From contig CAJGCT010000026.1 in the NCBI GenBank assembly GCA_904501985.1, forward strand, positions 1 through 26,261: a stretch of 26,261 nucleotides of DNA, in the 5' to 3' direction. A program made the position numbers and the translations under genes. The notes beneath the pieces were generated by a model. That model saw only the letters and a program-made list of their open reading frames with translations. It had not been told where the DNA came from and made no database searches. Source of the stretch: an uncultured Clostridia bacterium (GTDB taxonomy: Bacteria > Bacillota > Clostridia > Oscillospirales > CAG-272). Of the stretch, positions 1 to 7,500 are shown piece after piece; the first letter of the stretch is position 1, and each line of letters starts with the position of its first letter.

Positions 1-243
1 GAACTTCTTGCCAGTAACTTCTTCCATCTTTACGATGTACTCCATGATCTCAGCCATGATGCCATCGTTGATCATTCTGCCATCCTCATAGTACTGAGTG
101 CAGGCTTCGGTAGAAATGGTGAAGCCCTGGGGAACAGGAAGACCAAGCTTGGTCATCTCTGCGAGGTTTGCGCCCTTACCGCCGAGAAGCTCACGCATGG
201 ATGCGTCGCCTTCGGAGAAAAGGTAACAATACTTTTTGCTCAT
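1..243 (-). CDS. ppdK: Pyruvate, phosphate dikinase, N-terminal fragment (runs off the left edge)
   Basis: The reverse strand encodes 81 uninterrupted codons from an ATG at 243, preceded by a GGAGG ribosome site at 252-257. The peptide carries the N-terminal signature of PPDK: GGKGANLAEMTKLGLPVPQGFTIS at about residues 21-44, the start of the ATP-grasp nucleotide-binding domain. PPDK interconverts pyruvate + ATP + Pi and PEP + AMP + PPi in the cytosol and is a glycolytic/gluconeogenic enzyme in many anaerobic Clostridia. Only the first tenth of a protein usually near 870-880 residues is present; the phosphohistidine and PEP-binding domains lie outside the window. PEP synthase shares parts of this region, but the short N-terminus (MSKKYCYLFSEGDASMRELLGGKG) fits PPDK better. 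Confidence 0.93.
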   Translation of the reverse strand, partial: MSKKYCYLFSEGDASMRELLGGKGANLAEMTKLGLPVPQGFTISTEACTQYYEDGRMINDGIMAEIMEYIVKMEEVTGKKF

Positions 244-354
244 TGGTGTGTCCTCCATATATAATAAATTATTAACGTGATAAAACGTGCGGGATACCTC
301 GCCGCAGTGTGATTTTAGCCACAATTTGGCATGGGTATACTGACCGCAAGTTAT

Positions 355-363
355 ATTATAACA
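355..363 (-). promoter_or_regulatory. Candidate extended -10 promoter for ppdK
   Basis: On the minus strand TGTTATAAT, an extended -10 (TG-N-TATAAT), lies about 112 nt upstream of the ppdK start in a very AT-rich stretch. No good -35 hexamer is visible 16-18 nt upstream, as is usual for extended -10 promoters. The transcript would carry a leader of about 100 nt, with no known riboswitch recognised in it. Confidence 0.45.
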
Positions 364-471
364 TATATTTTTGAAAATAGCTATAGTTTTTATAAACTTT
401 TTTCAAATTTCGCCATTTTATTTACAAATTACCCGTTTGCAGTCATGTTTTGTGGCATTTTATATAATTAA

Positions 472-518
472 ACGCCCCCACGGCAAGCCGGTACAGTCCG
501 CTTGCCTGTGAGAGGCGT
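472..518 (-). terminator. Rho-independent terminator after the SLH/transglutaminase gene
   Basis: In minus-strand sense an imperfect stem ACGCC..CAC.GGCAAG pairs with CTTGCC.GTG..GGCGT (arms 500-518 and 472-488) and is followed by TTTAATTAT. It sits about 27 nt past the stop codon at 545. The rest of the 301-base gap between 244 and 544 is AT-rich and shows only the ppdK promoter region. Confidence 0.7.
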
Positions 519-544
519 GTGTTTGGTGTAAAATTCCGCCAGAA

Positions 545-2260
545 TCAGCTTTTCTGCTGTTCAACGATTTTTGCAAATCGGTTCAGGTATGCTGCGATTA
601 CTGCGCGTGTTGCAGGTGCGGTAAGATCCTCGTTTTTGTTTACGATTCCCATTGCCGCTCCGAAGGAAACACCCTCGCTTGCCCACCGGCTGTAGCGCAG
701 GGAGGAAATATCGGCTTTTGCAGTGGATGTGATTCCAAGCGATTTTGCATAGCGTGCCAGTATGATGAGTGCCTGCTCGCAGGTAACGCTGTCGTCGGGC
801 GCAAACCTTCCGTCTGCATATCCGGTGACGATTCCGTTTGAGGAGGCCCATGTTACTGCGTTTGCATACCACTGACTTGCAGCTACATCAGAGAAAGCCG
901 CAGGTGTTGAAGTTCTGGGCGAGTCGGCAAAGCGCCACAGGATAGTTACAAGCATGGAGCGTGTCACTGAAGCATTTGGAGCGAAAGTCGTGCCGGAAAC
1001 ACCGTTCATAAGACCGGCTCTGAAAACGTACAGAATGTCGTCGAAATTTTTGTGATTTGCAGGTACATCCGTGAAGGGAAGGAGTGGAGGGTCACTTGGC
1101 TTTGCATCTGTGCCCTCAGCCATTCCGTATGCGGTATTGCAAAGGGGAAAGGCATAACCGTTAGTCTGTTTGTCGGATGCTTTATGAGAGGACTCGAAGC
1201 TGGCACCGTCGATTACGGTATCGCCTCCCACAAGAAAATACTCGTCACATTCACAGCCGGATATAGCTCCGGAGGTACCGCCGATAACAACTGGGTCATC
1301 CCATGTTACGTCAACTCCGTACCACTGGTCGTTTACATACACGGCGTTCCACATATGGGATTCCATGCTGCCCACGCTGTTTACTGCGTAGCCGTTTACG
1401 GTAACACAGGGAATGTCAAGACGGTCACAGAGTATTTTGAAGGCATTTGCATAAGCCTCGCACACAGGGCCGTTTTTGCCCGATGCTCCCGTAAGAGCGG
1501 TGATTCCGATGTGTGAGCTGTGAGGGGATGATGAAGGGTTGCTTCCGGTGTAATATTCGTTGCGCGAGGTCAGCGCATCGTTGATTGCGTGAAGCTTTTC
1601 GGGTACGGAAGTAGCATTCGCAACCTCCGGAAGTGCCAGTATTGAATTAATGGCATTTTCCTGAATTTTGATATCGGCTGCGATTACTTTTGGGTCTGAA
1701 TGAAATTCACACCGTACATCGTAAACGGGATCCTTTCCGTTATTGACATACAGCAGAAAATAGATAGTGACGGTGTAGGATATTTCCCCTTTTGAATTAT
1801 AGGAAAAGCCTACGGAATAGGATGCTTTGCAGTTTCCGGTGAGCCAGAAGCACTGGGGATGGTCTGCAAGGAACTCCATGTATACGTCGCACACTTCGTG
1901 TGTGTGTTCTTCACCTATAGCACCGACTTTTTCCATAACGGCAGCCTGTGCGCGCTGTACGTCGTTGGCATCGCCCATGGGCGTGTATTTTGCCGTTCCC
2001 TTAATCTCATTTACGGTGACACCGTAAACCTTGCCGCCGAATTTCTGGCTCAGATCCTCACCAAGGGTAACATTGGCAAGAAAACCGTCTGCACCTTTTT
2101 CGGCTTCGTTCATGAGAAGCTCATAAAAATTACGGGCTTCGTTGTCTTTTGCTAACTCTGAATGGTTGCCCAGCCACTGGGTCGTGGGATAGGCGGATAC
2201 GCCCAGCGCGAGAAGCACCGCCATGATACAGAAAGTTAAAACAAACAAAAGTTTTTTCAT
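545..2260 (-). CDS. Secreted transglutaminase-like protein with three C-terminal SLH domains
   Basis: 571 residues from the ATG at 2260. A reading frame continues 27 codons upstream but runs into the promoter, and MKKLLFVLTFCIMAVLLALGVSA is a textbook signal peptide, so this start is chosen. A transglutaminase-like (papain-fold) domain lies at about 220-325, with the likely triad Cys267 (GPVCEAYA), His302 (MESHMWNAV) and Asp317 (WYGVDVTWDDP). Three S-layer homology repeats follow at about 396-447, 455-510 and 517-568 (FTDVP..., FSDVAASQWYANAVTWASSNGIVTG...), predicted to tether the protein to cell-wall polymer. The N-terminal 200 residues are not recognised. Bacterial members of this group may be proteases or cross-linking enzymes, and the substrate is unknown. 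It has its own promoter and terminator, so it is probably monocistronic. Family assignment is confident; the biochemical role is not. Confidence 0.88.
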   Translation of the reverse strand: MKKLLFVLTFCIMAVLLALGVSAYPTTQWLGNHSELAKDNEARNFYELLMNEAEKGADGFLANVTLGEDLSQKFGGKVYGVTVNEIKGTAKYTPMGDANDVQRAQAAVMEKVGAIGEEHTHEVCDVYMEFLADHPQCFWLTGNCKASYSVGFSYNSKGEISYTVTIYFLLYVNNGKDPVYDVRCEFHSDPKVIAADIKIQENAINSILALPEVANATSVPEKLHAINDALTSRNEYYTGSNPSSSPHSSHIGITALTGASGKNGPVCEAYANAFKILCDRLDIPCVTVNGYAVNSVGSMESHMWNAVYVNDQWYGVDVTWDDPVVIGGTSGAISGCECDEYFLVGGDTVIDGASFESSHKASDKQTNGYAFPLCNTAYGMAEGTDAKPSDPPLLPFTDVPANHKNFDDILYVFRAGLMNGVSGTTFAPNASVTRSMLVTILWRFADSPRTSTPAAFSDVAASQWYANAVTWASSNGIVTGYADGRFAPDDSVTCEQALIILARYAKSLGITSTAKADISSLRYSRWASEGVSFGAAMGIVNKNEDLTAPATRAVIAAYLNRFAKIVEQQKS

Positions 2261-2311
2261 AAATACAACCTTGTATAAAAATATTTTGGCATCGAATGCA
2301 CATACGAATAC

Positions 2312-2341
2312 ATTATACCATATATGTACCGCTTTTGTCAA
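2312..2341 (-). promoter_or_regulatory. Sigma-A promoter of the SLH/transglutaminase gene
   Basis: Minus-strand TTGACA (2336-2341), an 18-nt spacer and TATAAT (2312-2317), about 52 nt upstream of the start codon. Both hexamers match consensus exactly. This supports the downstream ATG at 2260 as the true start. Confidence 0.85.
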
Positions 2342-2361
2342 TTGTTACATTATTCTGTATC

Positions 2362-2904
2362 TTATATACCGATATGCCGTTTATTTGTGAGCTTTTTCAA
2401 AAGTTCACACATTGGGAGTATAAGCATCCCCACAAAAAAGTTGCCAACACTGTGAAGCAGGTCCCACGGAAGTCCGGAAATTATCCAAGCCGCCGTTTGC
2501 TGTAGGCTCATTTTGAACATAAACGCCTGTGCAGGAGCGTAAAGTATTCCGAACGCAATCCCGTGCAGAGCACATACCGCAGGATATACGACACACGCCC
2601 ATCTTTTTGACATATTCCTTGGGAGAAGCATGGTTACTGCCCAAAGTATTGTCCATATATAAAGATACGGGACCCACCACATGGAAAATCCGGCGTATAA
2701 TCCGTTAAGACCTACATAAATATAGATTGGTATCAAGGCTTTTCTCCGAAAGACCACAGTGTAGGTCATGGTTAGCATTCCGAGCAGGTGAATGTTAGGC
2801 AGAACCTCCATAATGATCTTTGAGCAGAACATGATCGTGCCGAGCATTGCAAATACGGCTAATTCACGTATATCTGCCGATTTACGCGGTGTTTTACTTC
2901 CCAT
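2362..2904 (-). CDS. Putative ECF-type transporter S component (candidate cobamide importer)
   Basis: 180 residues, strongly hydrophobic, with about five or six membrane segments separated by short loops. An N-terminal helix carries small-residue spacing (AVFAMLGTIMF) like the EcfT-contacting helix of S components, followed by FRRKALIPIYIYVGLNGLYAGFSMWWVPYLYIW and a C-terminal GLPWDLLHSVGNFFVG segment. Size and layout fit the substrate-binding S subunits of energy-coupling factor vitamin transporters. No EcfA or EcfT gene is in the window, so it would use a shared energising module. Its start codon overlaps the stop codon of the upstream DUF4430 lipoprotein gene by one base (TAATG), so the two are translationally coupled and both lie behind the cobalamin riboswitch. 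Cobamide or precursor transport is therefore inferred from context, not from binding residues. No terminator was found after it before the next promoter. Confidence 0.7.
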   Translation of the reverse strand: MGSKTPRKSADIRELAVFAMLGTIMFCSKIIMEVLPNIHLLGMLTMTYTVVFRRKALIPIYIYVGLNGLYAGFSMWWVPYLYIWTILWAVTMLLPRNMSKRWACVVYPAVCALHGIAFGILYAPAQAFMFKMSLQQTAAWIISGLPWDLLHSVGNFFVGMLILPMCELLKKLTNKRHIGI

Positions 2905-3329
2905 TACTTTGTGTACACAAGCTGATAGGTTTGATTTTCTGTTATTTTTGTAGTATCAACGCCGGTCATGGCTGTTTCACCGTCTATATAAAACGCCCAA
3001 TAGCTTTGGTTGATGTCGAAGTCCGCAACAATACCGTTGACTTCCTTTACATACAGACCGTAAGGGCCGTCCTCACCGGCAATAAGCTCATGCTCAAGCA
3101 GTGCCGCACCCACGGTGTCCTTGTCGGTGTGTATTGTGAATACAACGCTGTTTTCTTCTGCTTTTATTTCCACTGTTACGGTTTTTGCGCCATCACCGAA
3201 TTCGGCATCTTCAGTATATGCGGCGTCCGCCCATATGTCAGTTTGCTCTTCAGCGTTACAGGAAGCAAAAAATACGGCGAAAATAAGTAAGAGTACGATT
3301 GAAATTGACTTAGTAAATGTTTTTTTCAT
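2904..3329 (-). CDS. DUF4430 (transcobalamin-like C-terminal) lipoprotein, candidate B12-binding protein
   Basis: 141 residues from the ATG at 3329. The sequence MKKTFTKSISIVLLLIFAVFFASC is a lipoprotein signal with lipobox FASC, predicting a mature protein lipid-anchored outside the membrane at the Cys. An upstream in-frame start at 3425 would put the riboswitch terminator inside the gene and is rejected. The mature part shows the DUF4430 pattern: VTVEIKAEENSVVFTIHTDKDTVGAALLEHELI, then GPYGLYVKEVNGI and SYWAFYIDGETAMTGVDTTKI...YQLVYTK. DUF4430 is related to the C-terminal beta domain of intrinsic factor and transcobalamin. The gene is directly downstream of a cobalamin riboswitch and coupled to a putative S component, so capture of a cobamide at the cell surface is a reasonable inference. 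Direct ligand residues cannot be assigned from sequence alone. Confidence 0.82.
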   Translation of the reverse strand: MKKTFTKSISIVLLLIFAVFFASCNAEEQTDIWADAAYTEDAEFGDGAKTVTVEIKAEENSVVFTIHTDKDTVGAALLEHELIAGEDGPYGLYVKEVNGIVADFDINQSYWAFYIDGETAMTGVDTTKITENQTYQLVYTK

Positions 3330-3336
3330 TTTTGAC

Positions 3337-3373
3337 TTTATCCTTTTCTTTGAATTTTTTGCAAAAGGATAAA
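3337..3373 (-). promoter_or_regulatory. Hairpin that buries the ribosome-binding site of the DUF4430 gene
   Basis: Perfect 11-bp inverted repeat: in the minus-strand RNA UUUAUCCUUUU (3373-3363) pairs with AAAAGGAUAAA (3347-3337), with a 15-nt loop. The second arm contains the AAAAGGA ribosome site of the lipoprotein gene, whose ATG begins 8 nt downstream. The first arm is the U-rich tail of the riboswitch terminator. The stem is A/U-rich and therefore weak. Confidence 0.6.
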
Positions 3374-3398
3374 ATAAAAGTACCCCCGCGGGGTACTT
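3361..3398 (-). terminator. Intrinsic terminator of the cobalamin riboswitch
   Basis: In minus-strand sense AAGUACCCC (3398-3390) and GGGGUACUU (3386-3378) form a 9-bp stem with a 3-nt loop, followed by UUUAUUUUAUCCUUUU. It lies between the cobalamin aptamer and the start codon at 3329, where a transcription-attenuating expression platform would be expected. Confidence 0.82.
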
Positions 3399-3434
3399 GT
3401 AGGCTGTATTTTGATATCCTGCCATACCAAAATG

Positions 3435-3461
3435 CAGTCAGGGCATAAAATAGCCTGACTG
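3435..3461 (-). promoter_or_regulatory. Additional hairpin between the aptamer and the terminator
   Basis: An 8-bp perfect stem, CAGTCAGG with CCTGACTG (arms 3454-3461 and 3435-3442), with an 11-nt AU-rich loop. It has no U-tract, so it is not a terminator by itself. It lies between aptamer and terminator and may belong to the switching region or simply be a spacer helix. Confidence 0.5.
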
Positions 3462-3501
3462 AATCTTTGCCACAATCTCCCCAATCCTGCCCGGGAAACT
3501 T

Positions 3502-3668
3502 TTATGTGCCGCAGAACGATAAGCATTCCGACTTGACCTGCGCTTTTCGGCAGGAGATACGGTAATGGCTGTTGTGACGGATTCTAACCGTGCTTTCCTT
3601 ATCCCCGAACATACCGTCTGGCGGTATGCCCGACAACGAACATGATTTAATGTTCCGATGAACTGCGT
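3502..3668 (-). ncRNA. Cobalamin (B12) riboswitch aptamer
   Basis: Read on the minus strand, the leader has the cobalamin-riboswitch core. It contains AAGGAA..GGUUAGAAUCC.UCAC (about 3600-3573), then a CC.UUACCGUA segment equivalent to the CCCGCCACUGU block. A hairpin CUGC...GCAG follows, and then the B12-box-like AAGUCGGAAUGCUUAUC (3534-3518). Two local hairpins occupy the 5' arm: GAACAU/AUGUUC (about 3655-3638) and GCAUACCG/CGGUAUG (about 3629-3606). The leader starts about 10 nt after a consensus promoter and ends in a terminator plus a ribosome-site hairpin. The recognition rests on conserved blocks read by eye, so boundaries are approximate and the class (adenosyl- or aquocobalamin preference) is not assigned. 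Confidence 0.85.
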
Positions 3669-3687
3669 TTATTCATTTGCAGGTTTC

Positions 3688-3716
3688 ATCATACCATAAA
3701 ACAGAGCCGCTGTCAA
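3688..3716 (-). promoter_or_regulatory. Sigma-A promoter of the B12 riboswitch operon
   Basis: Minus-strand TTGACA (3711-3716), a 17-nt spacer and TATGAT (3688-3693). Predicted initiation is near 3681, just before the aptamer, so the whole riboswitch would be in the mRNA. It is arranged divergently from the pth promoter about 40 bp away. Confidence 0.85.
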
Positions 3717-3754
3717 GGGATTTGATATGTTTTGAAGAAAAAATCTTTTTTTGC

Positions 3755-3783
3755 TTGATTTTTTTGCCTATGTGTGATACAAT
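3755..3783 (+). promoter_or_regulatory. Sigma-A promoter of pth-mfd
   Basis: TTGATT (3755-3760), a 17-nt spacer and TACAAT (3778-3783), about 100 nt upstream of the pth start codon. The preceding T-rich tract may act as an UP-like element. Confidence 0.7.
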
Positions 3784-3885
3784 ATTGCATAAGGAAAATA
3801 CTTGCAAGGCGAGCCGGAGTTATTCGGACTCGTCGATTTGTGTTTTGATTTTAAATAATTTTTCTTAAACGGATGGAGCAAAATA

Positions 3886-4512
3886 ATGGCAGATATATTT
3901 GACCTTTTTAAAAAAATAGAGCGTGCGGGAACTCCGTCAGGTGAGCCTATTACACATCTTGTGGTTGGACTCGGAAATCCGGGAGACAAATACCTTTACA
4001 CCCGTCACAACGCAGGATTTCTTACCCTTGACTATATTGCAGAAAAAGCAGGAGTTAAGGTTGACCGCTCAAAATTCAAGGCACTCACAAGTGAGGCTGT
4101 TATTGGCGGCAAGCGTGTGCTTCTTATGAAGCCGCAGACCTTTATGAATCTTTCGGGAGAGGCTGTCCGTGGGGCGGCGGATTTTTACAAGATAGCACCG
4201 GAAAATGTAACCGTTATATGCGACGATATTAACCTAGCACCGGGCAAGCTTCGCATACGCAAAAAGGGAAGTGACGGCGGTCAAAAGGGACTGCGCTCCA
4301 TAATCGAGCATCTCGGCAGTGATGCATTTCCCCGTATACGTATGGGCGTTGGTGCAAAGCCTCATCCGGAATACGACCTTGCCGATTGGGTGCTGGGTGA
4401 ATTTCCCAAGGCGGACAGGGAACTGTTCTTCACCGCTATGGGGAATGCCTCGGATGCGCTTCCGCTTATAATCGGCGGCGACATTGACAAGGCTATGTCG
4501 CAGTTTAACTAA
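3886..4512 (+). CDS. pth: Peptidyl-tRNA hydrolase
   Basis: 208 residues. Pth releases tRNA from peptidyl-tRNA that dropped off the ribosome. The family core begins at HLVVGLGNPGDKYLYTRHNAGF (about 24-45), with Asn31 of GNPG and the catalytic His41. MKPQTFMNLSG at 81-91 and ICDDINLAPGK at 111-121 (acidic Asp113) follow. The protein has about 20 extra N-terminal residues compared with common Pth; the start is kept because GGATGGAGC lies just upstream and the extension reads in frame without a better site. Where most Pth have GGHNGL, this one has GGQKGL (131-136), replacing the usual conserved Asn by Lys134. The gene is followed 37 nt later by mfd, a classic Firmicute order. Confidence 0.96.
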   Translation: MADIFDLFKKIERAGTPSGEPITHLVVGLGNPGDKYLYTRHNAGFLTLDYIAEKAGVKVDRSKFKALTSEAVIGGKRVLLMKPQTFMNLSGEAVRGAADFYKIAPENVTVICDDINLAPGKLRIRKKGSDGGQKGLRSIIEHLGSDAFPRIRMGVGAKPHPEYDLADWVLGEFPKADRELFFTAMGNASDALPLIIGGDIDKAMSQFN

Positions 4513-4549
4513 TGCTTTGATTTTGCAGAAATATAACTTGGAGTAATGT

Positions 4550-7500
4550 ATGACAAATATAATTGCCGAGAGCATACTGCTTGAAAAAGAGTACGACCAG
4601 ATCGTTAAAAATATTGACGCAAGACGTCATGAGGCGGCACATCCGCTCCAGATAAGCGGTCTTTCGGACGGCGCGAGGGCGGTGTTTTACGCCGGCGTTA
4701 TACGCCATGTGAGAGAAAAATACGGCATTCCCGCCCTTATACTCGTCTCTGACGAGAAGGACGGGCTGAAGCTTTTTAATGCACTCTCGGAGCTTTCCTT
4801 AAAGCCGCTGATGTATCCGCTTCGCGATATGGTGTTTCACAATATCACATCATCCCACGAATATGAATTTGAAAGACTTCGTGTGCTGTCCGCATATATT
4901 ACCGCCGCATCGGGGGAGTGTGTGTACGACTGCGTGATTGCCGCGCCGGATGCCGCAATGCAGTTTACCATGCCGGTGGACACTCTCTTGGCAAATACCG
5001 CTGTTATTGACATAAACGTGCCGCTTAGACTTGATGAGCTTTGTGTGCGGCTTGAGGAGGGCGGATACTGTCGGGCGGAGCTTGTTGACGGTGTGGGTCA
5101 GTATGCGGTGCGCGGCGGAATCGTTGATATTTTTCCGCCCTATTCCGAATATCCTGTGAGAATCGAGCTTTTTGACGACGAAATCGACCGCATGGGTTAT
5201 TTTGACATCATAACTCAGCGAAATATTGAAAATCTCACCCGTTTTACGGTTACGCCTGCACGGGAGATAGTCACAACCGCAAAGATACGCGAGGATATGA
5301 AAAAAGCGGCTTTGGCACAGCTTAAAAAAGCATCGGATGAGCGTGTAAAGGGAGAACTCTCCGCAGAAATCGAAGCGCTTGACGGTGGAACGGAGCTTAA
5401 TTTCACGGATAAATATTTATCGCTCATATATGAGAATAAAACCACTCTTGCGGATTATGCCGCATTTGCGGCGGAGAAGTGTGAGCTTCGTCATCCCCTT
5501 GTTTTTGTGCAGGAGGAGCGTGCCTGCCTTGACCGCATGAAGGCGTACGATTTCCATATCACAAGCGAGATCGAGACTCTGCTTGAAAAGGCAGAGATAT
5601 CCCCAAGATATGCCGATTATTCGCGGCACACCGACTACTTTGAGGCGTTCCTTGACAAAAGCGGTGCGCTTCTTTGCGATACCTTTGCCACAAATCAGCC
5701 GGGACGAAAGCTGTCGGGTCTTTACGCATTCCGTACAAAACAGACCGTGTCTTATGCCGACAACATGGATCTTCTCTCGGAGGATCTTCGCGACTACGCC
5801 GAGGGCAAGTTCCGCACGGTGGTGCTCTGTGAAAACGACACCATGGCAAAGAACGTGGCATCGGAGCTTTGCGAGCGAGGGCTTCAGGCAATTGCCGCGT
5901 CAGAGGGGACGGAATACGGAATCCTGACTCTGCCCGAATCCGTCACGCTTATAGTTTCGGGAGTTAATCTTACCGGCTTTGAGCTTACTGCCACAAGATT
6001 CGCGCTTCTCTCAATGTACCAAAATCCCAATTCCTATTCAAGGACCATACTCTCTCGCGGACGTCGTGCAAAGCACAGCCGCTCCTCGCAGGAGAAGATA
6101 CTTTCCTACAATGACCTTACCGTAGGTGATTTCGTGGTGCACGCAAATCACGGAATCGGTATGTACATGGGTATTGAACAGCTCTCAGTTGTTGGTGTTA
6201 CCAAGGACTATATCAAGATAAAATACGCCGGAGACGACCTTCTTTACCTGCCCACGGACCAGCTTGATATGGTGTCAAAATATATCGGTGCCCATACGGA
6301 AAACGGCGGTGTGAAGCTTTCCAAAATGGGGGGAGCTGAGTGGGGCAGAGCCAAATCAAAGGCGAAGGCGGCGGCAAAAAACATGGCAAAGGAGCTTATA
6401 AAGCTCTACGCCGAGCGTCAGCGCAGAGAGGGATTTGCCTTTGCAGCGGACGAGGATTTTCAGCGTGAATTTGAAGCGGATTTCGAATACGAGGAAACCG
6501 AGGGACAGCTCCAGTCCATTGCGGAAATAAAAAAGGATATGGAATCCCGTGTGCCAATGGACAGACTGCTTTGCGGTGACGTCGGATTCGGCAAGACCGA
6601 GGTGGCACTCCGTGCGGCATTCAAAGCTGTAATGAGCGGCAAGCAGGTGGCGATTCTTGTGCCTACCACCATACTTGCAATGCAGCATTATCAGACTATC
6701 CTTTCCCGTATGCGCGGCTTTCCTGTGAGCGTTGATATGCTCTCGCGCTTCCGCACGCCCAAACAGCAGCAGGAGACTCTGCGCCGACTCCGCCGCGGTG
6801 ACGTTGATATAATTGTGGGTACTCACAGGCTGGTTTCAAAAGACGTTGAGTTCCGCGATCTTGGACTTGTGATAATCGACGAGGAACAGCGTTTCGGTGT
6901 GGCGCACAAGGAAAAGCTGAAGCAGATATCCGGAAACGTGGATGTGCTGACCCTTACCGCAACGCCCATACCCCGTACCCTTAATATGGCGATGAGCGGT
7001 ATTCGTGATATGTCCGTGCTTGACGAAGCTCCGGGAGACCGTTTCCCGGTACAGACCTTCGTTATGGAGTACGACGACATGATAATAACCGAAGCCATAA
7101 AAAAAGAGCTTCGCCGCGGCGGTCAGGTCTTTTTCCTTCATAACACCGTGGACGACATAGATGCCGTTGCGCTGAGGATTCAGAAAAATGTGCCGGATGC
7201 ACGTATTGCGGTGGCTCACGGTCAGATGGACAAGGAGCTTCTTTCCGATATCTGGCGCGGCATGGTTACAGGCGAGATCGACATACTTGTGTCCACCACC
7301 ATTATTGAGTCGGGCGTCGATGTGCCGAATGCCAATACGCTGATAATCGACCACGCCGACAGGCTTGGACTTTCTCAGCTCCATCAGATACGCGGCAGAG
7401 TAGGCCGCTCGTCAAGACGTGCCTACGCCTACTTCACCTATCCGCCCCATATGTCCCTTAACGAGATAGCACAGAAGCGTCTTTCCGCCATGCGTGAGTA

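Noticed and set aside
3330..3425. N-terminal extension of the DUF4430 gene to a start at 3425
   Set aside because: It would translate through the terminator hairpin; the start at 3329 gives a perfect lipoprotein signal peptide and has its own ribosome site.
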